A stretch of DNA of 64,000 nt from Rhodobacterales bacterium (GTDB lineage Bacteria; Pseudomonadota; Alphaproteobacteria; Rhodobacterales; Rhodobacteraceae). This document shows, one piece after another, positions 55,608 through 64,000 of this stretch. How positions within the stretch are numbered: position 1 is the stretch's first letter; each line of letters opens with the position of its first letter. The notes below the pieces were generated by a model. The model made no database searches and was not told the origin of the DNA. It saw nothing but the letters and a program-made list of their open reading frames with translations. The stretch is from positions 124,001 through 188,000 of the forward strand of contig JAPLPE010000021.1 in assembly GCA_026400355.1 (NCBI GenBank), read 5' to 3'. The position numbers were made by a program, and so were the translations under genes.

Positions 55608-56339
55608 ATGAACCGTCCGACCGGATACGAGCCGCTTTACACGCTCAAGCCCGTCGCCCCGGATGTCTGGATTGCGGACGGGGGATGGATCCGGTTCTAT
55701 GGGCTGCCCTTTCCCACCCGGATGACGGTTGTCCGGATGGTGGACGGCGGGGTTTGGGTCCATTCGCCGATAGCGGATCAGGGCGGTCTGGCGGAACAGG
55801 TAGAGTGCCTGGGCCCGGTGCGGCATCTAATTGCGCCGAACTGGATTCACTATGCATGGCTTCCCGATTGGCAGCGCCGGTTTCCGGAGGCCGAGACTTG
55901 GGGGAGTCCGGGTGTTGTGGCGCGTTCGGGGAGCCGGGGCGTCACGCTTACGTTTGACCACGAACTGGGCGATGCAGCGCCACATGCCTGGACGGGAGAG
56001 ATCGAGCAGAGGCTGGCGGATTCGGGCTATCACCGGGAGGTGGTCTTTTTTCATCGGGCCAGCCGTACCCTGATTCTTGCCGATCTGATCGAAAACTTCG
56101 AGCGGGCCAGGGTGCCATGGTGGACGCGGCCGCTGTTGCGGCTGGGGCAGGTTTGTGACCCTGACGGGCGGATGCCGCGCGATATGGCGGCCAGTTTCCG
56201 GTCTAGGCCCGGGCATCTGCGTAACGTGGTCGAGACGATGATCGGCTGGGACCCGGAGCGCGTGATCCTTGCGCATGGGCGATGGCATGACCGGGACGGG
56301 ACCGCTGAATTGCGGCGCGCCTTTCGCGGCGTGTTGTAA
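55608..56339 (+). CDS. DUF4336 family protein (MBL-like fold)
   Basis: This 243-residue protein begins MNRPTGYEPLYTLKPVAPDV, then WIRFYGLPFPTRMTVVRM and HLIAPNWIHYAWLPDWQRRF. This is the DUF4336 pattern, a divergent metallo-beta-lactamase-like fold lacking the HxHxDH motif. The C-terminus ILAHGRWHDRDGTAEL is also typical. The function is unknown. ATG 55608 is preferred to 55572. Confidence 0.85.
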   Translation: MNRPTGYEPLYTLKPVAPDVWIADGGWIRFYGLPFPTRMTVVRMVDGGVWVHSPIADQGGLAEQVECLGPVRHLIAPNWIHYAWLPDWQRRFPEAETWGSPGVVARSGSRGVTLTFDHELGDAAPHAWTGEIEQRLADSGYHREVVFFHRASRTLILADLIENFERARVPWWTRPLLRLGQVCDPDGRMPRDMAASFRSRPGHLRNVVETMIGWDPERVILAHGRWHDRDGTAELRRAFRGVL

Positions 56340-56420
56340 CGGCACGGGTCTGGCGCGACTCCACACGACCTGTACGTCAAGGACTTGGCGTGCCGGGGCG
56401 GGGCGGCTAAAAGGTTGCGC

Positions 56421-57923
56421 ATGAACGGGAAGATTTCACGGCGAAGCCTGTTGGTTGGTGGTTTGACGGCGGTTGCGGGGGCGGCATGGGCCGATGCGCC
56501 GCTGACGTCGTTGCGGCCTGTCGTGCGGCCGGGGGCTGTGCCTGAAGTAGTGCCCTTGTCCGTAGTGACGCCGCTGCGGGACCTGATTGCGGCGGCAGAA
56601 CTGAGTGGCGAGGTCGGGATCGTCGTGGCCGATACGGTGACGGGCCGGGTTCTGGAAGCCTATGAGGGTGGCAAGCCGTTGCCGCCTGCGAGCGTCGCCA
56701 AGGCGATCACGGCGCTTTATGCGCTGGAGGACCCGGGGCCGGCGTATCGCTTTGCCACGCGGATTATTGCGACGGGGCCGGTGGTCGAGGGCAAGGTGCA
56801 GGGGGATCTGATCCTTGCGGGCGGCGGCGATCCGGTGCTGACGACGGATCATCTGGCCGCGATGGCGCAGGCTTTGGGGGCGCAGGGTGTGCGCGGGGTA
56901 ACGGGGGCGTTTCAGGTCTGGGGCGGGGCGCTGCCCGCGATCAGGGCGATCGACCCTACGCAATTGCCGCAACTGGGGTACAACCCGGCCGTGGGCGGGC
57001 TTAACCTGAACTTCAACCGGGTCTATTTCGAATGGGTGCCGGACGGGGGCGATTACCGGGTGTCGATGGATGCGCGGTCGGATTCGCTGCGGCCCGATGT
57101 GAAGACCGCCACGATAGAGGTCGTGGCGCGTGACCTGCCGGTTTACACTTATGCCGACAAGGACGGGGTGGACGCCTGGACGGTATCCTCGGTCGCGTTG
57201 GGCAATGAGGGCGGGTCGCGCTGGCTGCCGGTGCGGTATCCGGCACGCTATGCGGGGGACGTGTTCCGGACCTTGGCGGCGGCCTATGGGGTTGATCTGC
57301 CGGAGGCAGTGGAGGTCACGGCCCTGCCTGAGGGTGAGGTGCTGGTGACGCATGAGAGCGATACGCTTGAAGTGTTGCTGAAGGACATGCTGCTCTATTC
57401 GACCAATGTGACGGCCGAGGCGATGGGGCTCACGGCGACGGCGGCGCGGGGCATCCGGGTGGAGACGCTGGCGGATTCGGCGGCGATCATGTCGACCTGG
57501 GCCAAGACCCATCTGGATGTGGACCTGATGTTCATTGACCATTCGGGGCTGGAGGATGCGTCACGTATCTCGGCCCGGGAGATGGTGGCGGCGCTCGTGG
57601 CGGCCAACGGGGCGGGGCAGTTGCGGCCCTTGCTCAAGGAAACCCAGTTGGTGGACGATGAGGGGGAGGCGCTGGTCAATCCGCCTGCCTTGGTCGTGGC
57701 CAAGACGGGGACGCTGAACTTTGTCACGACGCTCGCGGGCTATGCGCGGACGGCAGGCGGGGCGGATCTGGCCTTTGCGATCTTTGCGGTGTCGCCCGAG
57801 GGGCGGGCGCAAGCGCTGGCCTCGGAGGAGGAGATCCCCGACGGGGCGCAGGCCTGGAACGGTCGGGCGCGGCATCTGCAGCAGGAATTGCTCCGGCGCT
57901 GGGGGACGGCCTATTCTGCGTGA
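56421..57923 (+). CDS. dacB: D-alanyl-D-alanine carboxypeptidase/endopeptidase (PBP4)
   Basis: This 500-residue class C penicillin-binding protein has a Tat-like signal (ISRRSLLVGGLTAVAGAAWA). The SxxK motif is in PPASVAKAIT, the SxN motif is STN in LLYSTNVTAEAMG, and KTG is in VVAKTGTLNF. It trims or cleaves peptidoglycan in the periplasm. The twin-arginine-like start suggests Tat export, which is unusual for PBP4. The downstream kinase gene overlaps its end. Confidence 0.93.
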   Translation: MNGKISRRSLLVGGLTAVAGAAWADAPLTSLRPVVRPGAVPEVVPLSVVTPLRDLIAAAELSGEVGIVVADTVTGRVLEAYEGGKPLPPASVAKAITALYALEDPGPAYRFATRIIATGPVVEGKVQGDLILAGGGDPVLTTDHLAAMAQALGAQGVRGVTGAFQVWGGALPAIRAIDPTQLPQLGYNPAVGGLNLNFNRVYFEWVPDGGDYRVSMDARSDSLRPDVKTATIEVVARDLPVYTYADKDGVDAWTVSSVALGNEGGSRWLPVRYPARYAGDVFRTLAAAYGVDLPEAVEVTALPEGEVLVTHESDTLEVLLKDMLLYSTNVTAEAMGLTATAARGIRVETLADSAAIMSTWAKTHLDVDLMFIDHSGLEDASRISAREMVAALVAANGAGQLRPLLKETQLVDDEGEALVNPPALVVAKTGTLNFVTTLAGYARTAGGADLAFAIFAVSPEGRAQALASEEEIPDGAQAWNGRARHLQQELLRRWGTAYSA

Positions 57924-58752
57924 TGCGCTGAAGGCCGAAGCCGATGGCTGGCTGAATGTCTGGGGGCTGGAACCCGACGGCGATTGCTTCTTTACCCATG
58001 CGAGTCTGCTTTGGCCGGTGCGGCGGGGCGGGGTGCCGCTGATGCTCAAGGCCGCAGATGCGGGGGATGATGAGGCGCACGGGGCGCTGGTGCTGCGGGC
58101 CTATGGGGGCTGGGGGGCGGTGTCTTTGGTCGAGAGTGCGGGTGCTGTCAGCCTGATGGAGCGGGCGGCGGGGCCGGATCTGGCCGCGATGGTGCTGGCC
58201 GGGCAGGATGATCAGGCGACGGCGATCATTTGCGATGTGGTCGGGCAGTTGCATGAGGTGGACTGCGACTGGCCGGAACTGATCCCGATCCCGCGCAGGA
58301 CGGATGATCTGCGCCGGCACCTGGCCGAAGGGCGGGTGGGGGCGGCAGACCTCCCGCTGATGGCGCGGGCGGCGGCGGTGGCGGACGAGATGTGTACGGA
58401 CAGCCGGGGAGAGTGGCGGCTGTTGCACGGGGATATCCACCATTTCAACATCCTGCAGTCGGCGCGCGGGTGGCTTGCAATTGATCCCAAGGGCATCCGG
58501 GGGCCGGCCGTCTATGACTATGCCAATGCGCTGTGCAATCCGTATATGGAGACGGGGATCGTTGCGGACTCGGTGCGGATGGCGCGGGCGGCGGCGATCA
58601 TGGCCGAGCGGGCGGGGGTAGAGCGGCAGGTGTTGCTGCGCTGGACCTTTGTTCATGGGGCGCAATGTGCGGCCTGGAGTCTGGCCGCACCGGATCAGGG
58701 GTATTGGCTGGCCTGCGCAGAAGTGGCGGGCGGGTTGGCGGGGGTGGTTTAG
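57913..58752 (+). CDS. Aminoglycoside (streptomycin) 6-phosphotransferase-like kinase
   Basis: This kinase of about 279 residues has the Brenner motif LLHGDIHHFNIL and the metal motif AIDPKGIRGPAVYDYANALC, as in APH(6)/StrA-like enzymes. The N-lobe is short (DGWLNVWGLEPDGDCFFTHA). No ATG, GTG or TTG fits close to the conserved start: ATT 57913 or CTG 57916, with GGGGGA upstream, are candidates, and a longer TTG start at 57721 would overlap dacB by 200 bp. The substrate is unknown; a metabolic role is as likely as resistance. Confidence 0.75.
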   Translation: MLRDALKAEADGWLNVWGLEPDGDCFFTHASLLWPVRRGGVPLMLKAADAGDDEAHGALVLRAYGGWGAVSLVESAGAVSLMERAAGPDLAAMVLAGQDDQATAIICDVVGQLHEVDCDWPELIPIPRRTDDLRRHLAEGRVGAADLPLMARAAAVADEMCTDSRGEWRLLHGDIHHFNILQSARGWLAIDPKGIRGPAVYDYANALCNPYMETGIVADSVRMARAAAIMAERAGVERQVLLRWTFVHGAQCAAWSLAAPDQGYWLACAEVAGGLAGVV

Positions 58753-58824
58753 GTCCTTGCGGGGGGGCACCCGTCCGCGCGGCACGCGACTTCGCTTTAG
58801 TGGGCGGCTATCGTCGCGGCAATT

Positions 58825-58951
58825 GGGGGGCGCTGCCCCCCGGCATGCGGCCCTGCCACGGGCAGGGCGCTTCGCCGGGAAATGGTCCGTTGGACCATTT
58901 CTGATCCCGCTTCGCCCCCCCCAAGGATATCTGAAACCAAAAGAATGGGGT
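58825..58951. repeat. Composite intergenic repeat (family B)
   Basis: GGGGGG-CGCTG-CCCCCC at 58825-58841, then the perfect hairpin GAAATGGTCC-GTT-GGACCATTTC at 58879-58901, then CCCCAAGGATATCTGAAACC at about 58919-58938. The first and last parts recur at 49223-49278; GGATATTT recurs at 60001. Confidence 0.55.
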
Positions 58952-58975
58952 AGGCTGCGTTCTTGACCTGGACCG

Positions 58976-59953
58976 TCAGAGTGACTGCCAGAAGAGCGTG
59001 ATCTGGTAGATCAGCGGGATGCCAAGGATCAGCATGAAGGGGAAGGTGATCCCGAGGGAGGAGGTCAGGTAGATCGACGGGTTTGCCTCGGGGAAGGTGG
59101 CGCGGACGGCGGCGGGGGCGTCGATGTAGCTTGCCGAGGCTGCAACGGCGCCGAGGACGAAGGCCGAGCCCATGGGCAGACCTGCGGCGGTGGCGAGGCC
59201 CGATGCGATGGTGCCGTGGATTAGCGGCATGGTGATGCCGAAGGCCAGCATCTTTGGTCCGACCTTGGCGAATTCGCGCAGTTGCCGGGCGGCGGTCATG
59301 CCCATTTCCAGAAGGAAGAGGACGAGGACGCCCCGGAAGAGATCGACAAAGAAGGGCTCGACTTTGGAAAAGTTGGATTCGCCCACGGCTGCGCCGATGA
59401 TGAGCCCGCCGCCGAGGAGGAGGAGGCCCCGGCCTCGCAGGGTTTCGGAGAGTATCGTGCGGAGCGGGGCCTTGGTGCCGCCTTCGGCCCGGGCGAGGGC
59501 CAGTCTGCCGTAAAAGAGGGCCACAAGGATGCCGAGTTCCATGAGGGCGACGAGGCCTGTCACATAGCCTTCCATCGGGGTGCCTGCGCCATCGGCATAG
59601 TTGCGGGCGACGATGAAGGTGACGGAGGAGACAGAGCCGTAGAGGGCGGCCACACCTGCGGCGTTGCGGATGTCGAGTTTCAGGATGTAGCGGGCGACGA
59701 GGAAGGCCAGACCTGGGATCAGCACGAGCAGGAGGCCTACGACGCCAACGGCGCCCGCGAGGTTGCCGAGGTCGGCGGTGGCGAGTTCGCGGCCGCCCTG
59801 CAGGCCGATCGAGAGCAGGAGGAAGATCGCGAAAATCCGGATCACAGGTTCGGGGATTTCGAGATCGGAGCGGATGAGGGTGGCCACGACGCCGAGGAGG
59901 AAGGCGAGCGTGATGGGGGAGATCAGGTTTTCGAGGAGGATCGCGGTGTCCAT
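58976..59953 (-). CDS. sbtA: SbtA-type sodium-dependent bicarbonate transporter
   Basis: This 325-residue membrane protein (formerly DUF897) has about ten helices, with LISPITLAFLLGVVATLIRS at the start, LALIRIFAIFLLLSIGLQGG-like text and AASASYIDAPAAVRATFPEA in the second half. SbtA takes up bicarbonate with sodium in cyanobacteria; proteobacterial members are less studied. No SbtB is next to it. It is divergent from a LysR regulator, a CcmR/CmpR-like arrangement. Confidence 0.88.
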   Translation of the reverse strand: MDTAILLENLISPITLAFLLGVVATLIRSDLEIPEPVIRIFAIFLLLSIGLQGGRELATADLGNLAGAVGVVGLLLVLIPGLAFLVARYILKLDIRNAAGVAALYGSVSSVTFIVARNYADGAGTPMEGYVTGLVALMELGILVALFYGRLALARAEGGTKAPLRTILSETLRGRGLLLLGGGLIIGAAVGESNFSKVEPFFVDLFRGVLVLFLLEMGMTAARQLREFAKVGPKMLAFGITMPLIHGTIASGLATAAGLPMGSAFVLGAVAASASYIDAPAAVRATFPEANPSIYLTSSLGITFPFMLILGIPLIYQITLFWQSL

Positions 59954-60008
59954 GGGAGGCCCTTGCCGTTGGTTGCGGTGTGGGGTGGACAGGTGCCAGA
60001 GGATATTT

Positions 60009-60043
60009 GATAAGTAAAACGCGAAGCTTCGATCAGATTTATC
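60009..60043. promoter_or_regulatory. Candidate LysR operator between sbtA and the regulator
   Basis: The imperfect dyad GATAA...CGAAGCTTCG...TTATC has the perfect 10-bp core at 60022-60031. The T-N11-A rule is met within it. It lies 20 bp before the lysR start and 55 bp from the sbtA start. The assignment is by position and symmetry. Confidence 0.45.
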
Positions 60044-60063
60044 GGTATGGCGGATGAATTGAG

Positions 60064-60948
60064 ATGCGGCATGATGTGGATACGGCGCTGTTGCGGACCT
60101 TTGTCACGCTGGCCGAGACGGGGAGTTTTTCGCGGACCGGGGGTTTGATCGGGCGGTCACAGTCGGCGGTTTCGGGGCAGGTGGCCAAGCTTGAGGGGCT
60201 GTTCGGGCGCCGGCTGATCGACCGGGATACGCGGAATGTGGCGCTGACGGTTGAGGGGGAGCGGCTGCTGGTGCATGCGCGCCAGATGATCGCGGCGGCG
60301 GATGCGATGCTGGCGCGGTTTCAGGCAGAGGAGGTTGAGGGTGAGGTGCGGTTTGGCAGTCCGGAGGATTTCACCTCGGCCTATCTGCCCGAGATCCTTG
60401 GGGCTTTTGCCACGGCGCATGAGCGGGTGGAACTGCATGTGTCCTGCGATCTGACGCTGCCGCTGATTGCGGCGTTTGGTGAGGGGGCGCTCGATCTGAT
60501 CATCATCAAGCAGGACCCGGCGGCGCGCATGGCGGGCGCGGTGCCTCTCTGGCGGGAGCGGCTGGTCTGGGTCGCAGCGCCAGCGCTGGCCCTCGCCCTT
60601 GGAGAGGCGGCGGGGCGGGGGCGGCCCTTGCCATTGGTGCTGTCGCCCGCGCCTTGCGTTTACCGAAGCAGGGCCACGCTTGCGCTGGATCGGGCGCATG
60701 TGGCCTGGACCGGGGTGTTCACGAGTCCGAGTTTTGCGGGCTGTGCGGCGGCCGTGAGGGCGGGGCTGGGGTTTGCCGTGATGCCGCGGGCGATGGTGCC
60801 GGCTGGGCTGGTAGCGCTGGAGGGGCTGGGTTGGCCGGATCTGGCGGAGGCGGAGTTGTGCATGCTGGCCGCAGCGCGACCAGCGCCGGCTGTCGCGGCT
60901 TTGGCGCGGTTCATCGGGGAGGAGGTGCAGCGGCGGCGGGGGGAGTGA
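60064..60948 (+). CDS. LysR-family transcriptional regulator
   Basis: This 294-residue protein has an N-terminal winged helix (LLRTFVTLAETGSFSRTGGL, IGRSQSAVSGQVAKLEGLFG, RRLIDRDTRNVALTVEG) and a LysR substrate domain starting near 90. It is divergent from sbtA, which it probably controls. The effector is unknown. Confidence 0.92.
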   Translation: MRHDVDTALLRTFVTLAETGSFSRTGGLIGRSQSAVSGQVAKLEGLFGRRLIDRDTRNVALTVEGERLLVHARQMIAAADAMLARFQAEEVEGEVRFGSPEDFTSAYLPEILGAFATAHERVELHVSCDLTLPLIAAFGEGALDLIIIKQDPAARMAGAVPLWRERLVWVAAPALALALGEAAGRGRPLPLVLSPAPCVYRSRATLALDRAHVAWTGVFTSPSFAGCAAAVRAGLGFAVMPRAMVPAGLVALEGLGWPDLAEAELCMLAAARPAPAVAALARFIGEEVQRRRGE

Positions 60949-61011
60949 CGAGGTTTGCCGCACCGCTCGTCCGCGCGACCCGCGATCTTGCTTGCGGGTG
61001 GTATGGGTTTC

Positions 61012-61036
61012 CTAGGTGGGTTTCACCCACACTGCG
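61012..61036. repeat. Intergenic stem-loop element (family A)
   Basis: GTGGGT-TTC-ACCCAC at 61016-61030 is followed by ACTGCGCGCG. It lies between the lysR and TerB-like gene ends. Confidence 0.55.
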
Positions 61037-61042
61037 CGCGTT

Positions 61043-61462
61043 TTACAGCGTCATGTGGCGGGCGCGGGCGCCGCGTTCGATGGCGGCTGCGTGGAGGCGG
61101 TCGATGTCGAGTTCCTCGCGGATTTCTTCGAGCATGCGGGCCTCGGGCCCGGTGATCTTGCCGTCGGCGGCGGCAACGTCGCAGGCCATGGCGTAGGCGG
61201 TTTCAAACAGGCGTTCGGGCAGGCTGTCGCGGATCAGCCCGAAGAGGGCGTCAAGGCCGTCCTCTTGTTCGAGCAGGTCGAAAACGGTGCGGCTGATCAG
61301 GGGCAGCATGTCAGCGTCATAGGCCGCAAAGATCGGCAGGTTATTCACGATGTTGGTGATCTGCACCAATTCGGCCGTGCGGATGTTTTCATCAGCGGCC
61401 GAGACGGAGATCATCAGGGCGACGAGGCTGTCCTGGGCGGTGAGGGAGGGTGTTTCGCTCAT
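61043..61462 (-). CDS. TerB-like protein
   Basis: This 139-residue all-helical protein has ALMISVSAADENIRTAELVQ and AMACDVAAADGKITGPEARM, the paired acidic metal-binding segments of the TerB fold. It stands alone, without other ter genes, so tellurite resistance is not implied. ATG 61462 (MSETPSLTAQDS) has a GGAGACC-like ribosome site. Confidence 0.85.
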   Translation of the reverse strand: MSETPSLTAQDSLVALMISVSAADENIRTAELVQITNIVNNLPIFAAYDADMLPLISRTVFDLLEQEDGLDALFGLIRDSLPERLFETAYAMACDVAAADGKITGPEARMLEEIREELDIDRLHAAAIERGARARHMTL

Positions 61463-61576
61463 CTTCGGTCTCCTGCGGGTTGGCGCTGTTTTATTGACGC
61501 CCCCCCGCTGTCGCAATAGGGATGCCGCGCGGCCGGGCCATGGGGGCCATCATGCCGCATGAGGTGGATGAGAGAC

Positions 61577-63163
61577 ATGGCAGGTTTGCGTGACGTCGCG
61601 ATGCAGTCGACGGCCTGGCCCTTTGAAGAAGCGCGCGCGCTGCTCAAACGCTATGAGAAAGCGCCGCCAGAGAAGGGTTATGTCCTGTTTGAAACAGGAT
61701 ATGGGCCGTCGGGCCTGCCTCATATAGGGACGTTCGGCGAGGTAAGCCGCACGACGATGATCCGGCGGGCGTTCGAGGTGATTTCGGACATTCCGACGCG
61801 GCTTATCTGTTTTTCGGACGATGTGGACGGGATGCGGAAGATTCCTGACAACGTGCCCCAACCTGAGATGCTGCGAGAGCATCTGCAGCGGCCGTTGACC
61901 AGCGTGCCGGACCCGTTCGGCCTCTATCCCAGTTTCGGCGATCATAACAATGCAATGCTGCGGCGGTTTCTGGATACCTTCGGGTTCCAGTACGAGTTCA
62001 TTTCGGCGACCGAATTCTATCGGTCTGGGCGGTTTGACGATACGCTGCGGCTGGCGGTGGAGCGGTATGACGCGATCATGGCGATCATGCTTGCGTCCCT
62101 GCGCGAGGAGCGGCAGCAGACCTATTCCTGTTTCCTGCCGATCCATCCGGTGACGGGGCGGGTGGTGTATGTTCCTATGAAACAGGTGAATGCGAAGGAT
62201 CACACGATCACCTTTGATGACGAGGACGGGAAGGAATGGACGCTTCCGGTCACGGGCGGGCATGTGAAGCTGCAGTGGAAGCCTGATTTCGGCGCACGCT
62301 GGGCGGCGCTGGGCGTCGATTTCGAGATGTATGGCAAGGACCATTCCACCAATACGCCGATCTATGACGGGATCTGCGAAGTGCTGGGCGGGCGGAAGCC
62401 CAACCATTTCAGCTATGAGCTTTTCCTGGACGAGTTCGGGCAGAAGATTTCCAAGTCCAAGGGCAACGGGCTGACCATTGACGAATGGCTGACCTATGCC
62501 GCGACCGAGAGCCTGTCGTATTTCATGTATCTGAAGCCAAAGACGGCCAAGCGGATGCATTTCGACGTGATCCCCAAGGCGGTGGACGAGTATCATCAGC
62601 AGTTGCGGGCCTATGCCGATCAGGATGCGGCCCACCGGGTGAACAACCCGGTGTTCCATATCCACGGGCATGATGTGCCTGCGTCGAACATGGTGGTGTC
62701 GTTTGCGATGCTGCTGAATCTGGCGAGTGTCGCGGGGGCCGAGGACAAGGATGTGCTGTGGGCCTTTATCCGGCGCTATGCGCCGGGGGCGGACCCCGCA
62801 ACCCATGCCGATCTGGATGCGGCGGCGGGTTATGCCGTGCGGTATTACAATGACAAGGTGAAGCCCACAAAGGTCTATCGCCTGCCTGACGCTAAGGAAC
62901 GGGCGGCGATGGAGGATCTGCTGGCGCGTCTGAAGGCATGGACGGGCGGGGCGGATGCCGAGGAGTTGCAGGGCATGGTCTTTGCCGTGGGCAAGGAGCA
63001 TGGGTTCGAACCGCTGCGCGACTGGTTCAAGGCGCTGTACGAGGTGCTGCTGGGGGCGTCGGACGGGCCGCGTTTTGGCGGGTTCGTTGCGCTTTACGGG
63101 GTCAGTGAGAGTATTGCGCTGATCGAGAGAGGGCTGGCTGGCGGGATGTTGCCGCCGGTCTGA
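61577..63163 (+). CDS. lysS: Lysyl-tRNA synthetase, class I
   Basis: This 528-residue class I LysRS has the HIGH-type motif PHIGTFGE and the KMSKS-type motif [24 protein letters not shown] and [20 protein letters not shown] are family blocks. It charges tRNA-Lys; class I LysRS is typical of archaea and alphaproteobacteria. ATG 61577 ([11 protein letters not shown]) is chosen over 61559, since relatives begin near here. Confidence 0.96.
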   Translation: MAGLRDVAMQSTAWPFEEARALLKRYEKAPPEKGYVLFETGYGPSGLPHIGTFGEVSRTTMIRRAFEVISDIPTRLICFSDDVDGMRKIPDNVPQPEMLREHLQRPLTSVPDPFGLYPSFGDHNNAMLRRFLDTFGFQYEFISATEFYRSGRFDDTLRLAVERYDAIMAIMLASLREERQQTYSCFLPIHPVTGRVVYVPMKQVNAKDHTITFDDEDGKEWTLPVTGGHVKLQWKPDFGARWAALGVDFEMYGKDHSTNTPIYDGICEVLGGRKPNHFSYELFLDEFGQKISKSKGNGLTIDEWLTYAATESLSYFMYLKPKTAKRMHFDVIPKAVDEYHQQLRAYADQDAAHRVNNPVFHIHGHDVPASNMVVSFAMLLNLASVAGAEDKDVLWAFIRRYAPGADPATHADLDAAAGYAVRYYNDKVKPTKVYRLPDAKERAAMEDLLARLKAWTGGADAEELQGMVFAVGKEHGFEPLRDWFKALYEVLLGASDGPRFGGFVALYGVSESIALIERGLAGGMLPPV

Positions 63164-63165
63164 TC

Positions 63166-63194
63166 GCAAGGCCCCGGCGCGGTGCCGGGGTTGC
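63166..63194 (+). terminator. Terminator hairpin after lysS
   Basis: GCAA-CCCCGGC-type arms (63166-63178 and 63184-63194) form a stem with a GCG-containing loop. AGTTTC follows. It lies directly after the stop. Confidence 0.6.
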
Positions 63195-63319
63195 AGTTTC
63201 ATCTTTCACCAAGTGGTAACCCGACGGATTCCGGGCATCGGACCACGTCACAATTCTGTGTTGTCCGGAGTGCTACATTCCGCACGCCGGTCCTAACTGA
63301 CCAGAAATGGAGGATTTGA

Positions 63320-64000
63320 ATGCTCGCCAAGCTCATAGGCCTTGTTGTTGCACTCATTGGGATCGGCCTTCTGGGGCTTGGCGGTTGGCTGGCTGCGCTG
63401 GGCGGGAGTGTGGCCTATGCGGCGCTGGGCCTTGGGATGCTGGTCACGGCCTGGTACATCATGCGCGGCAAGGAGTTGGCGCTGACGATCTATGCGGCGC
63501 TGATGGTTCTGGCGCTGGGCTGGGCGGTCTGGGAGGTTGGGTTCGACTGGTGGCAGTTGGGGCCGAGGGGCGGTCTGATTGTCATCATCGGCCTGCTGCT
63601 GTGGCTGCCTGCGGTGCGGCGGGGGCTGAAATCCCCCACTGGCAAGCCGGGAAGCTGGGTCACCATCGGGGCGGCTAATGTGCTGTGCATCGGGCTCGCG
63701 GTGTTTTCGATGTTCCAGAAGCCGCATGACATCAACGGCATCCTGAGTGCCGAGGCGGTGACGCCCGGGGCGGCGCTGGGTGGCAATGTGCCGCCCGAGG
63801 ACTGGCATCAGTACGGGCGGACGGCCTATGGGCAGCGGTATTCGCCGCTGGATCAGATCACGCCGGCCAATGTGGCGGGCCTTGTTCCGGCCTGGCAGTA
63901 CCAGACGGGCGACGTGAAACAGCCCGAGGATATCGGCGAGACGACCTATCAGGTGACGCCGATCAAGGTGGGCAATACGCTTTACATCTGCACGCCGCAT
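63320..64000 (+). CDS. Membrane-bound PQQ-dependent glucose-type dehydrogenase, N-terminal part
   Basis: The first 227 codons are visible and the gene runs off the right edge. Five N-terminal hydrophobic helices (for example LIGLVVALIGIGLLGLGGWL, LALTIYAALMVLALGWAVWE) are followed by the start of the propeller: EDWHQYGRTAYGQRYSPLDQ, ITPANVAGLVPAWQYQTGD, and NTLYICTPH. This is the layout of quinoprotein glucose/quinate dehydrogenases, which pass electrons to ubiquinone. The PQQ-binding residues lie outside the window. GGAGG precedes the ATG. Confidence 0.88.
   Translation, partial: MLAKLIGLVVALIGIGLLGLGGWLAALGGSVAYAALGLGMLVTAWYIMRGKELALTIYAALMVLALGWAVWEVGFDWWQLGPRGGLIVIIGLLLWLPAVRRGLKSPTGKPGSWVTIGAANVLCIGLAVFSMFQKPHDINGILSAEAVTPGAALGGNVPPEDWHQYGRTAYGQRYSPLDQITPANVAGLVPAWQYQTGDVKQPEDIGETTYQVTPIKVGNTLYICTPH

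Noticed and set aside
57913-58752. Clinical streptomycin resistance gene
   Set aside because: The kinase has APH(6)-like motifs, but it is chromosomal, coupled to dacB and carries no mobile context; resistance cannot be claimed.
61043-61462. Tellurite resistance operon
   Set aside because: Only a lone TerB-like protein is present; no terC, terD, terZ or other partners.
61550-63202. A 550-codon open frame on the minus strand
   Set aside because: It is the shadow of lysS, whose class I synthetase motifs are clear on the plus strand.

Overview
The window is GC-rich chromosomal DNA from an alphaproteobacterium, most likely Rhodobacteraceae (Rhodobacter/Tabrizicola/Gemmobacter-like). This is an inference from gene content: a small SRP RNA upstream of dnaX-ybaB-recR, a 44-residue aa3-oxidase subunit IV, an alphaproteobacterial-type GshA, a class I lysyl-tRNA synthetase, phbAB, an inactive PyrC' after pyrB, and many Rhodobacteraceae-type hypothetical genes. 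No tRNA, rRNA, CRISPR array, prophage or complete insertion sequence was seen.

Layout. 0-4.3 kb: the start of an M24-type peptidase gene, a DenD-like dehydrogenase, SRP RNA (ffs) with a good promoter, rsgA, then a collapsed SRPBCC/YCII/ECF sigma-factor locus. 4.3-10.4 kb: dnaX-ybaB-recR and pyrB-pyrC'-plsY. 10.8-24.8 kb: a reverse rsmE-GNAT-membrane protein-gshA operon, ubiA, an OmpA/BON protein, tsaC, a DmdC-like acyl-CoA dehydrogenase with an MBL hydrolase, a broken MscS channel gene, the oxidase small subunit and azlCD. 24.8-27.4 kb: mobA-mobB plus an RNase H-fold-like gene and an acetyltransferase. 27.4-28.8 kb: a scar holding an orphan Rhs C-terminal tip with a zincin-like motif, bracketed by two copies of a 46-bp gspE segment. 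28.8-46.4 kb: housekeeping genes (greA, ETF-ubiquinone oxidoreductase, ispE, polyprenyl synthase, trmN6-like, phbB/phbA, an EAL phosphodiesterase, tag, moaD/moaE, pgsA, ettA). 46.5-52.6 kb: a pentose locus (XylX-like dehydratase, ketoglutarate semialdehyde dehydrogenase, aldo/keto reductase, a decayed GH43 xylosidase and a TolB-like propeller). 52.6-55.6 kb: a poorly conserved stretch with one hypothetical gene, nadD and two gene scars. 55.6-64 kb: a DUF4336 protein, dacB, an APH(6)-like kinase, sbtA with a divergent LysR regulator, a TerB-like protein, lysS and the start of a membrane PQQ glucose-type dehydrogenase.

Themes. Genome erosion is prominent: about eight to ten broken or partial genes lie between intact housekeeping operons. 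Short stem-loop elements (G-rich arm, TGAA/TTCA/GCAA-type loop, C-rich arm, often flanked by GCAGG or CTGCG) recur at gene ends. I did not find a clear new defence or biosynthetic system. The Rhs-tip/gspE scar, the isolated 273-residue hypothetical gene and the xylose locus are the most unusual places.
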